In this document: positions 34,470 through 46,286 of the stretch, piece after piece
Numbering within the stretch: position 1 is the first letter of the stretch
Layout: each line of letters starts with the position of its first letter
NCBI GenBank assembly: GCA_928212115.1
Contig: CAKMRJ010004445.1
Coordinates: 100,345 to 164,344 of the forward strand
Direction: 5' to 3'
DNA from: Lactuca virosa
Lineage: Eukaryota; Streptophyta; Magnoliopsida; Asterales; Asteraceae
DNA length: 64,000 nt
Made by a program: the position numbers and the translations under genes
The notes under the pieces: model-generated
What the model saw: the letters and a program-made list of their open reading frames with translations, nothing else
What the model was told of the DNA's origin: nothing
Databases searched by the model: none

Positions 34470-37400
34470 TTATAATTTATAATTATAGAATTTATATTAC
34501 TAAACTAAAAAATTAAACATCATTAGAAGGCAAATAAGAATGTAATAAAAAGAATATTTTCAGAAAGTAATGTTATAACAGAATGAAAATCATGAAAATT
34601 AAAAAAAGAAAAACAAACAAATTATCGTCCTGTTACATGATGGAATGAAAAAGAAACACTCACTGGCTCGCTAATAAAGAATAACAAAATGTAAGAAAGG
34701 TCCATTCTGTTTCTTTTATTCCAATGGAATGAACCATTCCATTCCATTGGCCCACAAACACTAGCTTGAGTTTTAATAGTAGTATCAAACTTATATTGTT
34801 GGAGTTTTTATTTAGGTACCCAGATGAATTCGAGAGCACACGTATCATTGGTGAACGGCAATTTAAAAAAGCCACACAACTCTTTGAAAGTGCGTCTGAA
34901 CAACTGAAAGGGAAAGTTAATTATCGACACACATACATTGATTTTTCCAACCTCAAAGTCCAACTTTCAGAAGCAGCTAATAATAATAATAATGTCAAAA
35001 CGTGCCCTGCTGCTATGGGATTTGCTTTTGCTGCTGGAACCACTGATGGACCTGGAGCATTTGACTTCAAACAGGGAGATGACCAGGCAGGTTTTAATAT
35101 CTCTACACTACACACTTAATTGTTAAATTAATGGATCTAATTTTAGCAATGTAATGTTTTAGGGAAATGCATTTTGGAAGCTTGTTGGAGGGTTACTGAA
35201 AAAACCAGATGAGGAGCAGATCAATTGTCAGGATCCCAAACCCATTCTGATCGACACCGGTGAAATGCATGATCCATACGACTGGGCCGTATGTCCTAAT
35301 CTCATCTAAATTTTTTTTGTGAATGCTACTTAATTATCATGAGTTGACAAAAAAAATTTATGCAGCCTGCCATACTACCAATTCAGATTTTGCAAATCGG
35401 GCAACTTGTTATTCTCAGTGTTCCAGGAGGTAATTAATTATTGCTCCATTCTTCAGATCATTTTTTACCCACAATATTCATTCATTCAAACAACCATACT
35501 TTAGATCCATGTAACATGTAAGGACATAAAACCACGTATTTCTTTAAATCTTATACTTGGCATATTTAGTGTTATTGATTTTCCACTTGTTTTTATGGTT
35601 TTGTAGAATTCACGACTATGGCCGGGAGGCGTCTGCGTGATGCGGTGAAGGAAGTTTTGACTTCATTTGGAGAGGAAGAAGAAAAAGAAGAATTTCATGT
35701 TGTGATTGCTGGACTTACAAATACTTATTCACAGTATGTGACTACGATTGAGGAATATCAGATTCAGAGATACGAGGTCAGCATATCATACCTTACCTTT
35801 CTATCGAACATCTGTGACCAAAACACATAAATGCCCTCCTTATCCTCATAACCGAATTAGCCTTAAAAAGCTTGTCATTTATCACATAATTATGGTAGTG
35901 TTTGGCATTAGGGAACCAGAGAGGAGATGGAATGGTTTGTTCCATTCGAATGAAAAGAAAACTGTTTCTATTACCTGATGGAATGGAATGGACCATTCTT
36001 GAAGGAATGTGATTCCTTCTGTTTTGTTAATTTTCATTCCTTTGGCAGGGGATGTAAATGAAAATTTGTAATATAACCCATTTTTATTTATAAAGTTTTT
36101 ATTGACAAATATTTTTTAAGGATTTCAAATTTTAATTGTATTATACTATTATTTTCTAGAAATAAATGGACAGTATTTTTTCTTACTATAAACTTTTTTG
36201 GGTTTCAATGAGCTTTTATTATGTTTAATCTTTTAATCTTGTAGATGATATATACAGAATAGTATTGAAACTTTATCTTTTATTTACACATAATATTGAA
36301 AAAATATGAAAATTCATTCCATTTCTACAGCCAACCAAACATGATCATGGAATTAAATCATAAAGTAATGGAATAAACAATGTAATGGAACCGATAATTA
36401 CATTCCATTATCATGTTTGTTTGGCTTGAAGGAATGTAATGGATTATTCAATGATGTTTTTATTACGTACAATTTCAAAACTAAATAGAATAAAATTAGT
36501 GAATAAAGAAAAAAAAATATTATTCTAAAAAAAAATTAAAAATAAACTCTAATTAAATAAAAGATATATCGATATATAAATTAGATATCAACATATTTAA
36601 TGTCATCTGAACTATATGTATTTCAAATAGTCAAAAGAGGTGTATTTATCATTTTAGATAATTCAAAATTGTTTACGAAAAAGACAAATTAAACACCATG
36701 AAATCTTTTCATAATACTATACCGAAAAAATATTGTTAGTTATCTTAAGTAAATAACAAAAGGATAGTCTAATTAAAGTTTTGAGCTTTCTAAAAAAATA
36801 TTTTTTTTTCCCAAACATTATTATATAAATAAAAGTAATTTATCACTATAATTTATCCTTCCACTCCATCCAAGAATGAAAAAAAACACTCCACCCCCAT
36901 GGAATGAAAATCAAAGTAGGAGAAGGAATCACATTCCATTATGATGTGACAACACAACATGCTTTATTCGGTATGCAATTAAAGTGAAGCTAGAATTGAT
37001 AATTATTTATTTATTTTTTGATAATTATTTATTTATTTTTTGGTTTATAAAAAGAGTAAGTCACAAATTTGGTCCCTGTGTTTTAATCAAAATCGCAAGT
37101 TCAGTCCAAATTTTAAAATTGTCCCAATGTCATCCTTAAGCTTGCAGTTCGTTGCGGACATGGTCCCTGTGGTTTACTCAAAATCTCAAGTTCAGTCCAG
37201 AATTTGAAGTCATTTTGTATGAAATAGTAAATACAAAGATAAGGAGTATATTGGGAAAATTTGTAACTTGCTCTAAATATGTTATCATGTTATGTTATAT
37301 TCAGGGAGCTTCGACTCTGTATGGTCCACACACCCTGAATGCATACATCCAAGAATTCAAGAAATTAGCATCTTCTCTGATGAATGACCAAAAAGTGGAA

Positions 37401-37859
37401 CCGGGCCTACAACCACCGGACCTACTAGACAACCAAATCAGCCTTCTAACCCCGGTGTTACTTGACGCAACCCCTCTCGGTTCAAGATTTGGTGATTGCA
37501 AAACTGACGTTCCTTCCGGTTCAGTCTTTTCAAGGGGTGATGTTGTGACCGCCACATTCTGGTCAGCCTGCCCGAGGAACGACCTTATGACCGAAGGCAC
37601 CTTTGCACTTGTGGAGATTTTGGACTCCAACAACAAAGACGATTGGGAACCGGTTTATGATGATGATGACTGGTGCCTAAAGTTTATATGGTCGAGGCCT
37701 TCAAAGCTTAGTACACGAAGCTATGCAACTATCGAATGGGTGATTCCGGATGAGGCTGTTTCTGGCGTTTATAGGATTACACATTTTGGTGCATCCAAGT
37801 CGCTTTTTGGTTCGGTCAACCATTTCACGGGTTCTTCTACTGCTTTTTCTATAGCATAA
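31638..37859 (+). CDS. NCER: Neutral ceramidase (nine coding exons, 781 aa)
   Basis: Predicted exons: 31638-31990, 32570-32778, 33504-33836, 33955-34219, 34816-35086, 35163-35288, 35366-35429, 35607-35776, 37305-37859. They join in frame to 782 codons including TAA, the usual length of plant neutral ceramidases. The enzyme hydrolyses the amide bond of ceramide, giving sphingoid base and fatty acid, in the secretory pathway or outside the cell. A hydrophobic leader lies at residues 17-27. Family motifs: HTHAGPGG (H134, H136) and WFATHGT (H243) for zinc, TNCGDVSPN with the catalytic Ser at about 352, and Glu541 and Tyr581 as further zinc ligands by family analogy. All exons are open. The exon 5 donor is odd: it reads CAG|GCAGGT. 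This is the only intact one of three copies. Confidence 0.92.
31991..32569 (+). other. Ceramidase intron 1
   Basis: GT donor at 31991, AG acceptor at 32568-32569. It is AT-rich, with two related 'gtgaaatttgtata.tgga' phrases, as in the pseudogene. No gene inside. Confidence 0.8.
32830..33428. mobile_element. Foldback/MITE in ceramidase intron 2
   Basis: This is orthologous to 24570-25267 of the pseudogene, with the same GTCCTCCAAC/GTTGGAGGAC ends. About 75 bp of the left arm have been lost. Intron 2 as a whole is 32779-33503. Confidence 0.7.
34220..34815 (+). other. Ceramidase intron 4
   Basis: GTATGT donor, TTTAG acceptor. It contains a CT run and a TA tract (about 34403-34463), and 'tttggttgaaaggaatggaatg' sequences that look like an old hAT- or MITE-type insertion, also present in the pseudogene near 25815. 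Confidence 0.7.
35777..37304 (+). other. Ceramidase intron 8 (1.5 kb), repeat-rich
   Basis: GT donor at 35777, TTCAG acceptor at 37300-37304. It holds several 'ggaatggaatg' segments in both orientations (35890-36930), probably one or more nested MITEs, and two direct copies of a 'ggtccctgtg.ttta.tcaaaatc' phrase near 37073 and 37162. The pseudogene lacks this part. Confidence 0.7.
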
Positions 37860-38110
37860 AAAAGAAATAAGAAAAAACCATTGGTTTATGATGTTTAGAC
37901 TTAACAGATGGAGACGACTATTCTATACATACATATAAATCTGATGACACGTGTTAATGGCCTTATGTTGATGTGGAAATAGAAAATGAAATTCACACTC
38001 AAACAGAACACTACAGAATTTGGAAGTAGATCTATTTGGATAACGTACTATTTCAGCTACTTATTTATTTTAAATAGAATATTAATTAGAGTTTCACTTT
38101 AAAGTCGTAT
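37860..38110 (+). other. Ceramidase 3' flank
   Basis: AT-rich DNA after the stop codon, probably the 3'UTR. No canonical AATAAA could be assigned with confidence. An LTR begins at 38111, so the natural downstream region is interrupted within 250 bp. Confidence 0.45.
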
Positions 38111-38469
38111 TGTTAAGTTTTTATACTAAAGTGTGGTTTGGTGAAAATTAAAGAATTTTTCCCGATTTTCAGATTTCAGCGAATTACACCAAAAAAAAAC
38201 TAGGATAAATTACGTACCTGGAACATGAATGTTATACATATGGACCAAACCGGACCCGGCCGACTTTTCGACCGGATCGGTTCGACAGAAATTGATGGAC
38301 TTTAAACCGGACCTGTTGAGGCGGTTCCCGGTCTGGTCCAGAAGTCCAAATATTTACCCTTACACAAGAATAAACATATATACTATTAATAAAACACAAA
38401 AAGTGTCCAAATGTTTAAGAATACACATATATACTATTAATAAAACACAAGTGATCAAAGTTGTGGTGG

Positions 38470-38530
<61 letters not shown>

Positions 38531-38658
38531 CAGGATAATATTGTTACGTTAATATAAAGAGTAAATTATAGTTTTGGGAATTCGCATATTCAATCCAAAC
38601 TTTGAAAATTTGACAATGCATCCCTGTTTAATCCACTTCAAAGACCATTTTACCCTTA

Positions 38659-38721
<63 letters not shown>

Positions 38722-38783
38722 GTTTAAATTTTTTTTTCTATATTTTGCTGCTTATATTTTATTTTTTTTATTTATATTTTTTA

Positions 38784-38829
<46 letters not shown>

Positions 38830-39145
38830 ATTCGAATATATATATTTTTAATATTTTTTATATTTTGTTCGTTTATATCTTTTGATGTTTTATTTGAATA
38901 ATTTTACTAGTTTTTTTTTAAATATATCTTTTAATGGTTTTTTGATCTTTTGTTTTTTTATATATTTGTAAAGCTTTTTATAAATATTTTTTGTAAACCC
39001 TACACAGCCTTTACAGTAGCAGTTCTTCATCGAGCTCTTCTAAGGTTGTGCTTATTAATCATTTGACACAACTTGATCATATTTCTGTGTTATTGATTCT
39101 TTACCTGTTTGAATCTGTTCGATCATTCTAATTTTATACTTAACA
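38111..39145 (+). mobile_element. 5' LTR of a copia-like element with three TA tracts
   Basis: Perfect 8-bp terminal inverted repeats (TGTTAAGT ... ACTTAACA) and an iMet primer-binding site two bases downstream fix a 1,035-bp LTR. Three long TA microsatellites (about 38470-38528, 38661-38718, 38785-38823) sit inside it. The element lies in the same orientation as the ceramidase gene, 250 bp after its stop. Confidence 0.85.
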
Positions 39146-39147
39146 AT

Positions 39148-39159
39148 TGGTATCAGAGC
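39148..39159 (+). other. Primer-binding site, initiator tRNA-Met
   Basis: TGGTATCAGAGC, two bases after the LTR end. Confidence 0.9.
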
Positions 39160-39352
39160 AGGAGACTGTGTAATCCATACACATATCTTCTGTTAAAAGA
39201 GCTATTAGGGTTTCCGCTTTAATAGGATCTTGAGTCTGCCGTCTTCTTCGATTTCACCGATTACGGATGTTGAATCTTGATCTTTATTTTACCCTACACT
39301 CGTTTTTAGGTTTACACATATGGTTCTTACATGTTTTTATCAAATCGATAAC

Positions 39353-41749
39353 ATGCATCCTAATGACTCTTACGTTAACTCCATCAATCTCTCGAGCAAC
39401 ATTGGATCTACAACAAGGATCCCTATACTCTTTCCGAATGATTATGAAGTATGGACACTACACTTTGAAGATTATGTCCTTGGTCTTGAAGATAATGTCT
39501 CTTTGATATGGGATGCCATAACGTTCTCTCACACTAGAACAAGAAAGGAAATAAAAACTCACGCTGACTATAATAATCTTATTCTTCAGGTCAAAGACAT
39601 TCCACAGGATGAGAGAGACAAGCTAATCAGCAACGTCAAAGCGATGAGGATTATTAGGTTTGCTTTGCCTCCAAACACGTTTTGTCTGGTGAGTTCCCTT
39701 GATACATCAAAATCTATTTGGGATAGGCTCAAAGAACTATACTCAAGTGATGCAGATCTTGAGCACTCTATTCAAACACTCCTGCTTTCAGAGTTTGGAG
39801 CCTTTGTTCAGAAGCCAGAGCAAAGTCTCGATCAAACGTTCAACCGCTACAATCATATTTTAAGTAAGATGATGAAACACAAAATTGGACGTGAATTGAT
39901 AGAACAGAAATTCACGTTCATGAATGGGTTGAGACCTGAATGGAAAGCTGTGGTGTCGACGGTTAAAGCACGTGAGCAGTTTAAGAACTACTCTTTGGCA
40001 AAGCTTGTTGGTATTCTTAGGTCGCACGAGGATGAAGTGACAAAGGAAGGAAAGGTAGTGTCTGGGATGGGATCGTTGGCCCTAGTTGCGAAGAGCAAGA
40101 TGGTTGCAGAAGAAGAAGCTTCGGAGTCTGATCTCTCCGATTGGGAACTCTCAAAGGATGAGTATGCGATGATGGTGTCCAATCCTAAAAGATTCTCAAA
40201 GAAGAATTTTGGATGCAATAAAAACCGAAACTAGCAGGGAAGCTGCAGCTCTAAGAAGGTGAAGGATGAGAGTTCTAACAACTCTCAAAAGGAAGACGTT
40301 AAGAAGGAAAAGAAGCTAATGGGTGACTCCGGATATGCCTGCAATTATTGTCACGGTAAAAATCATTTAGATAAGGAGTGCATGCTGAGGAGAATGAACG
40401 AGAAGAAAGAGGAAGAGGATGATGAGACCTACTATCTCAGAAAGCTGGAGGAGATCAAGAAGAAGAAACATACTGAAAATGCTATGCCTGCTTTAATTAT
40501 GCAGGAAAACGAAGATGAGTTTGGCAGAGTCGAAGTATGGTCGACTGACTCTGAGGACGAAGAAGTTCGCAGACCAACTCATGGGAGAAGCTTTGTAGCG
40601 AAAGATGATGGTTCGCAGTTCAATGGAAGATGCTTAATGGTGAGCAATGAGGCTTCGGAGCTAAGAGGATATGCTACAGATGGCGGTCGTGTCTCCGACA
40701 GCTGTTTCGCTGCAAAACCAGTCCCTGAGCAGATCAGTGAGTGTGAGAAGGTGATTAATAAGGTACACACTATTCTTCAATATCTAAATATTCCTCTATC
40801 TCGGTATGAAACTGGATTAGATCATTTAAGATATACAGTCTATAGTTTCAGCGAAAGTTTAAAAAGAAGCCGTTTGAATAGTTCTAACTTAACCGATCAA
40901 CTCGGCAGGGTTTCGAACAAAAGTGAGGAGCAGCGCATATGGATTGACAAGTTAGAGTCTGATTTGGCTAAGTCTAGGGATAAGTTGATTTATTTTCAAA
41001 GAGATAATTTGAGGCTTTTAAAACAACAAAACTTTTTTTTTTGTTTAATTGCTAAAAGACTTTATTTTAATATTACCCAGTTGCACCTTGATTGTGAAAT
41101 TGGTAAGAAAATACACAAGATGATTTTGCCCTTTCTTGAATTGAAAGAGGACGAAATCGATGCAGATTGTTACATGTGCGAATCCATCGTCTCATCTGAC
41201 GAAGTCTCGGATGCTTACAGAATAGGACTGGACAAAATTGAATCTTTCATACAGTCCAAAGATCACAAAAATATGTTGAAACAACTTTTGGATGAAAATG
41301 ACAAAGAGAAAATTAAATCTGATACTGTGCAGAAGTTTGACTCATTAAACACTATGTTGAGTTCAAAAAATAAACTTAATGTGGAAAATACATCTGAATT
41401 CGATGATGATAGTGATATGAGTGAAATCTTTGTGGAGGATGAGGTTGATTGCTCTGAATTTGTTAAAAGCGAACCTGAACTTGCGAAAGTCCTAATTTCT
41501 GAAAATATAGTTGAGTTTGCACGTTCTTCTGAAGTTAAATCAAAAGTTTTAAAAGAAAAAGCAACTGTTTTCCCAAAGGTTCAAAATGTTCCTAATCAGG
41601 TTTTCGCAACCAAGGGACTGAATAAAAATCAAACTGTAGAACTAACGTCCCTGGTCGAAGAAGATAATAAAGATGGTTGTGATGAATTTTTTTGGTCAGC
41701 TCCTATCGACAATGCGGAAGAAACCAAAGGTACATCTGAGATGATGTGA
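39353..41749 (+). pseudogene. Copia-like Gag with a long acidic C-terminal extension
   Basis: The frame starts near 39353 (first MHP) and shows a copia Gag capsid region (WTLHFEDYVLG, LKELYSSDADLEHS). A TAG at 40232-40234 interrupts it; the protein resumes in frame with a zinc knuckle CNYCHGKNHLDKEC (CX2CX4HX4C) near 40340-40382. About 430 residues follow: Lys/Glu-rich, then coiled-coil, then acidic. No integrase or RT is reached: the TGA at 41747 lies in the start of a foreign LTR fragment, so the element was cut here. It is unusually long for a copia Gag. Confidence 0.8.
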
Positions 41750-42087
41750 CATCCCCATTTTCACGGCCAGAAAAGACCGATTTCGTTTATGCTTTTAAAA
41801 TAAAACCAGAGTAATCTTTCAAAAGGTGTTGCGGAATTTGTCCTCAAAACAAAATATGATAAAAATTTATCAAAGCATTTCTTAAAGAAATGTATTTCAT
41901 TACATTACAAACCTCAGGATGTCATGTTCCGATACATAACAAAAGCATAAACAGTACGGTATAGGCCTTACAACAGTTATTTACATCTATTGGCCTATAA
42001 TCGAAAATCCCTCGTCATCATCCAACTTTGCTCTTGTTCCACTACCTGTAATATAAAAAGCTGAGTGGGCCAGGCTTGGGAGCCTGG
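41745..42087 (+). mobile_element. LTR fragment starting TGTGACATCCCC
   Basis: The sequence changes abruptly from gag to TGTGACATCCCC, a gypsy-type LTR start. Only about 343 bp are present before the chromovirus LTR begins at 42088. No coding sequence. Confidence 0.5.
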
Positions 42088-44187
42088 TGTAACACCCGGT
42101 TTCTGGTATGTATTTTAATTAAAGTAAACTCATGTTTTGCTTTGGGACTCAGCGAGTTGGAGGCCCAACTCCTCGAGTAGACTCGACTTTGGATCGACAG
42201 GATAAGTGACCTACTTGATGAGCCGCGAGACCGACTTGATGAGTAGGAATATATGGATGAAACCCTAATATTTAGGGTTTTCACCATATTTAAACAACTT
42301 ATAACGCCCAACACAGCCCCCATTGTTCCTCCCAACCCAGAGAAACCCTAACTCGAAACCCTAAGCCTTATTTGAGTGTTCTTGAGCTTTTTGGTGCCTT
42401 TTTGTGTGTATTTGAAGTTGGAAGAGGAGAATGAAGCTTGAGAGAACAAGAGAGAGCAAGTAGATCCAGAAGTCTTGGCACATTTCCTGCTCATTTGAGG
42501 TATAAAGCTGATACCTTGGCTATTTATTACTTAGATCTTGATTTGGGGCTATTTTCCTACCCTTTTTATGAGTTGTGAAGTAAAAATCAGATTTTGTGAG
42601 TGTGTTTGGAGTTACACTTCAGATCTGGAACCATTGAGGGTTCCCATGGCATAAAGGTGCCAACTTTATGGCCATGGGAGACCCATGCTTCTTATATACC
42701 TCTTTTATGGCTTTTGAGCCAAAAACCCCCATGCATGGACGTCAAGATTGGAACTTACATATAAAATGGACCCTAGGAGGTTAGATCTATGGTTTTGATG
42801 CATTAAGACCCACTATAATCGATCGAATAGTTTTGGACAAAGAGGGACTCAACGAGTCGGGTCGCATTTTCCCACAAATGTCTTCTGGAAATGGTCTTTG
42901 GTTGAATGGAAGGAACACTCAGCATGTTAGGGGTTTGTTATGGACTTGAAGATCGAAGGACTCGACGAGTTCAAGGAGGAACTCGGCGAGTTCAAGGCAA
43001 TGTCCCAACCACATGAAGACGGACTCGAAGAGTTCAAGGATGAACTCGGCGAGTCATAGACCGAACACCTTCATATGGATGAAAATGAACTCGAGAGTTC
43101 AAGGACGAACTCGGCGAGTTCGTTGAAGACAGTCCGATGTGTTGTTGAAGGCGAACTCGTCGAGCTCTTGCTAGACTCGACGAGTAGGGAGGGGATGGTA
43201 GCATTTTGTGGACATGGGGACTCGACAAGTTGGTGGACCAACTTGGCGAATCGAGTCAACCAGATGTTGACTTTGACCAGGGTTTTGACCTTGACTTTGA
43301 CTTGGACTTGAGTGACCCTTGTAAGGGTTATGAGTATGAATTGATAACTTAGAAAAGTTTTCGTGTAGGGATTGAGGAGTTGAGGAGAGTAGATTTCCAC
43401 ACCGAGGACAGTGCAGGCACTACACGACATTGAGGCGAGTTACCTTCCAGTAGAAGTGGGTCTAAGGCGCCAAGGCCGACCCACTAGTAGTTGATTACAG
43501 TTGAGATAATTGTCTTTGTGATAATTATCTGGTTTGCTATTACTTGATATGTTCTATGTGCCAGTATGATATGTTCTATGTGATAGTGGTAGTAGGAGGG
43601 GAATAGTCTGCAATTCGGTCGTTAGGACCGAAGGGTAGGTCGGACACCCCAGACCTTTCTAACGATATGATTATTATATGTTATTATGTGATAGTAGTAG
43701 GGGGTGAAATAGTCCCCGTGACCGGGTGAGATAGACCGGAGGGTAGGCAGGCACCCCAGAATGGCCTGACATGGGTAGGTCAGTACCGCATAATGGCTTG
43801 ACATGGGTAGGTCAGCACCCCAGAATGGCTTGACATGGGTAGGTCGGGCACCCCAGAATTGCCCGGCAGTATGTGTGTTGAATGATATATGGTATGATGG
43901 GGGAACTCACTGAGCTTCATGCTTACAGTTTTTAGTTTTGGTTTCAGGTACCTCTTCAGCTAAGGGGAAGGAGCCGGCAGGGTAGCAGCGCATCGCACAC
44001 ATATGATTTCCGCCTTGAGAACCCTGGGATTGTACTCTGACCTTTTACTATTTGATGATATGATTTTCGAGACTTGTGATTTGTGACTTGGAATTTTAAA
44101 ATGATAGCAGCGATGTTTTCCGTAAACTATTTTTATAAGTAATGTAATTAAACAAAAAAATTTGGGTCTCGATTTTGGGATGTTACA
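42088..44187 (+). mobile_element. 5' LTR of the chromovirus (2.1 kb)
   Basis: It starts TGTAACACCCGG and ends TGTTACA, three bases before the primer-binding site. Compared with the 3' LTR it has lost several CG pairs by transition, e.g. ACTTGATGAGC at 42213 and ACTTGATGAGT at 42234 where the 3' LTR has ACTCGACGAGT. Confidence 0.9.
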
Positions 44188-44190
44188 AGT

Positions 44191-44202
44191 TGGTATCAGA
44201 GC
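44191..44202 (+). other. Primer-binding site, initiator tRNA-Met
   Basis: TGGTATCAGAGC, three bases after the LTR. A non-coding leader of about 0.8 kb follows up to gag at 45020. Confidence 0.9.
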
Positions 44203-45019
44203 CTTGGTTTGAGGGATTCGGGCACACCTTCGGGGGTGTCCAGACTCAAACCGAGGGCTTGAAGGATTTTTACAAGAAAAATAATTTTCTAAAATTTAAA
44301 AATAAGGAGTTTTGAGAAAGAACAAGGTGTGTGATGTGTGCGACCGGCCGAGCTCAAGTAAGTTTTCCCCAAGATACCCATACATGATATGTTATGTTAC
44401 ATGATATGATAATGAGAACTGCATGCTAGACTAGGGCTAAGGATCTAGGGAGGATGCCTTGTATTCCTGTTATGTGATTATGAGAACTGCATGCTAGATT
44501 AGGGCCAATGATCTAGGAAGGATGCCTTATATGCCTGTTGTATGAGTTTATTGAGTTATATGCTAGGGCTGGATAGTCAGCAGTATGGTAGCCTGATTAG
44601 GTTATGCTTGGTAATGGTTACTCAATGTACGAATGCTGCTTGCTTTGTGCTTATAGGGGTTCCCGCTAGATTTAACTAACTAGTAAGAGAATATGTAATA
44701 ATATTCACAAGATAGATAGGGAAAGATGGTAGGGACTCCTTGTGCAGCTGATTGCGGAGAGTAGGTCGGAGAGTGCCCTAGGACAAGCCTAGGACGAGAT
44801 TAGTTTGGAAAGCAGTATTAGTATAAGGGACTTGGTGAAGTCAAAGCAATCCTTGAGGAAAGTACGGATAAATGTGGAAGGTAGTATGGGCCCGTACTAC
44901 TGGAAGCAGAGGATCCGTACTCGAATCAAGGAGGGCTTAGATAGAACCAGGAAACTTGGAGAGTATGTAAGACCTCTCGAGAGTATGTATGACCCTAATG
45001 TTTATATGCTTATTTCGGT

Positions 45020-46211
45020 ATGGAGATTACGCGACATGGAGCAGGAGGTTCAGGGTCTGGATCAGGATCGGGATCAGGCTCGGCTGCGGGATCCGAGCAG
45101 GTTGATGACGGGCTAGACGAGTTCATTGCATCTGAGATCACGAGAGATATCCTTGAGGCGACCCTGGTCATTTTCGGGTCGATCAAGGAGGGGATTATTG
45201 AGCTGATGGAGGATCGCCTCCGGACATTCAGGAGTGACTTGGCGTCCAGCCATTTGGGTACGCGCACAATGTCCTTCAAGGACTTCAGGGGGAGTGGTGC
45301 GCCATACTTTCACAGGGTGAAGGACCCCATTGCTGCCAGGAGATGGATCGTAGACATCGAGTCCGCACAGTTGACGAGCTTCTGCCTGGAGGGATCGAAG
45401 GTCCGCTTTGCTGCAGGTTGTTTGGGAGTCAGTTGGTGACTCACTGGGGGCCCCAGCCATCGAGGCTATGACTTGGTCGTACTTTGTGACTAGGTTCAGG
45501 GCTGAGTTTGCGCCAGCTGTGGAGCTTCAGCAACTGGCCAAGGAGTTTCTAGATACGAGACAGACGACAGAGATAGTGTCGGAGATCACCGCCAAGTTCC
45601 GAGAGAGAGATTTATTGGTACCTCGGTATACGGGGATGAGGAGATGCGAAAGACCCGCTATCATGACATGTTGAGGGCTGACATTCGAGAGCATGTCAGC
45701 TACTCAGCCTGCCCGACCCTGGAGTCCATGATTGCCAGGGCGAGGGAGAGGGAGATTGATTTAGAGCACCTCAGGAAGAGGAAGGCAGAGACGGAGCAGG
45801 TTACTGGGGTTTTGGGGAAGAAACCCAAGGGATCCGACACAAGGTTGAAGGGCCAGCCGGGCCAGAGCCGCTGCAGGAAATGCGGCAGGCCGCATGAGGG
45901 AGCTTGTAGAGCGGGATCATCAGGCTGCTACAAGTGCGGCAAGATGGGGCACTTTGGCAGGGATTGTACTGTCCCTGCCCCCACTGTTCAGACATCAGAC
46001 CTGATTTGCTTTCATTGCAATCAGAGGGGCCATAAAAAGGCCAACTGCCCTAGATTGACAGCAGCAGCAGCAGCGCCAGTGGTGGCGCCGACTCCAACGA
46101 CTGCACGGGTTACGGATGGCCGAAAGGTCAAGTCAGAGGCTCCAGTGGTGAGGAGCCGAGCTTTTCAGTTGACAGCCAAGAAGGCACGCGTCGCACCCGA
46201 TGTGGTGACGG
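45020..46211 (+). pseudogene. Chromovirus gag, two frameshifts
   Basis: ATG 45020 opens a protein with a Gly-Ser repeat, then a capsid core (RRWIVDIES; then AELQQLAKEFLD-like in another frame from about 45408, and KTRYHDMLRADIREHV in a third from about 45644). Cysteine-rich knuckles follow: CRKCGRPHEGAC, CYKCGKMGHFGRDC and CFHCNQRGHKKANC (about 45870-46050). Two frameshifts near 45410 and 45650 break it. It ends at an intron-like donor, so without splicing it would stop five codons later. Confidence 0.88.
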
Positions 46212-46286
46212 GTATGGTTTCTTCTCTCTAACTTTTATTATATGTCGTTTGTGATATTAATGTATTATGTTATATGTTTTGTTTAG
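46212..46286 (+). other. Candidate Gag-Pol intron (75 nt)
   Basis: The segment starts GTATGG, is T-rich, and ends TTTGTTTAG. The Gag frame enters it and stops after VSSL; the Pol frame follows it. Removing it joins Gag to protease in phase after the first base of a Gly codon, exactly as in the minus-strand element at 16091-16152. An unspliced RNA would give Gag alone and a spliced one Gag-Pol. Confidence 0.7.

Noticed and set aside
43071..43430. Long frames in the chromovirus LTRs (also 53910-54236)
   Set aside because: They are within LTR U3/R sequence rich in ACTCGNCGAGT palindromes, which keep several frames open without coding.
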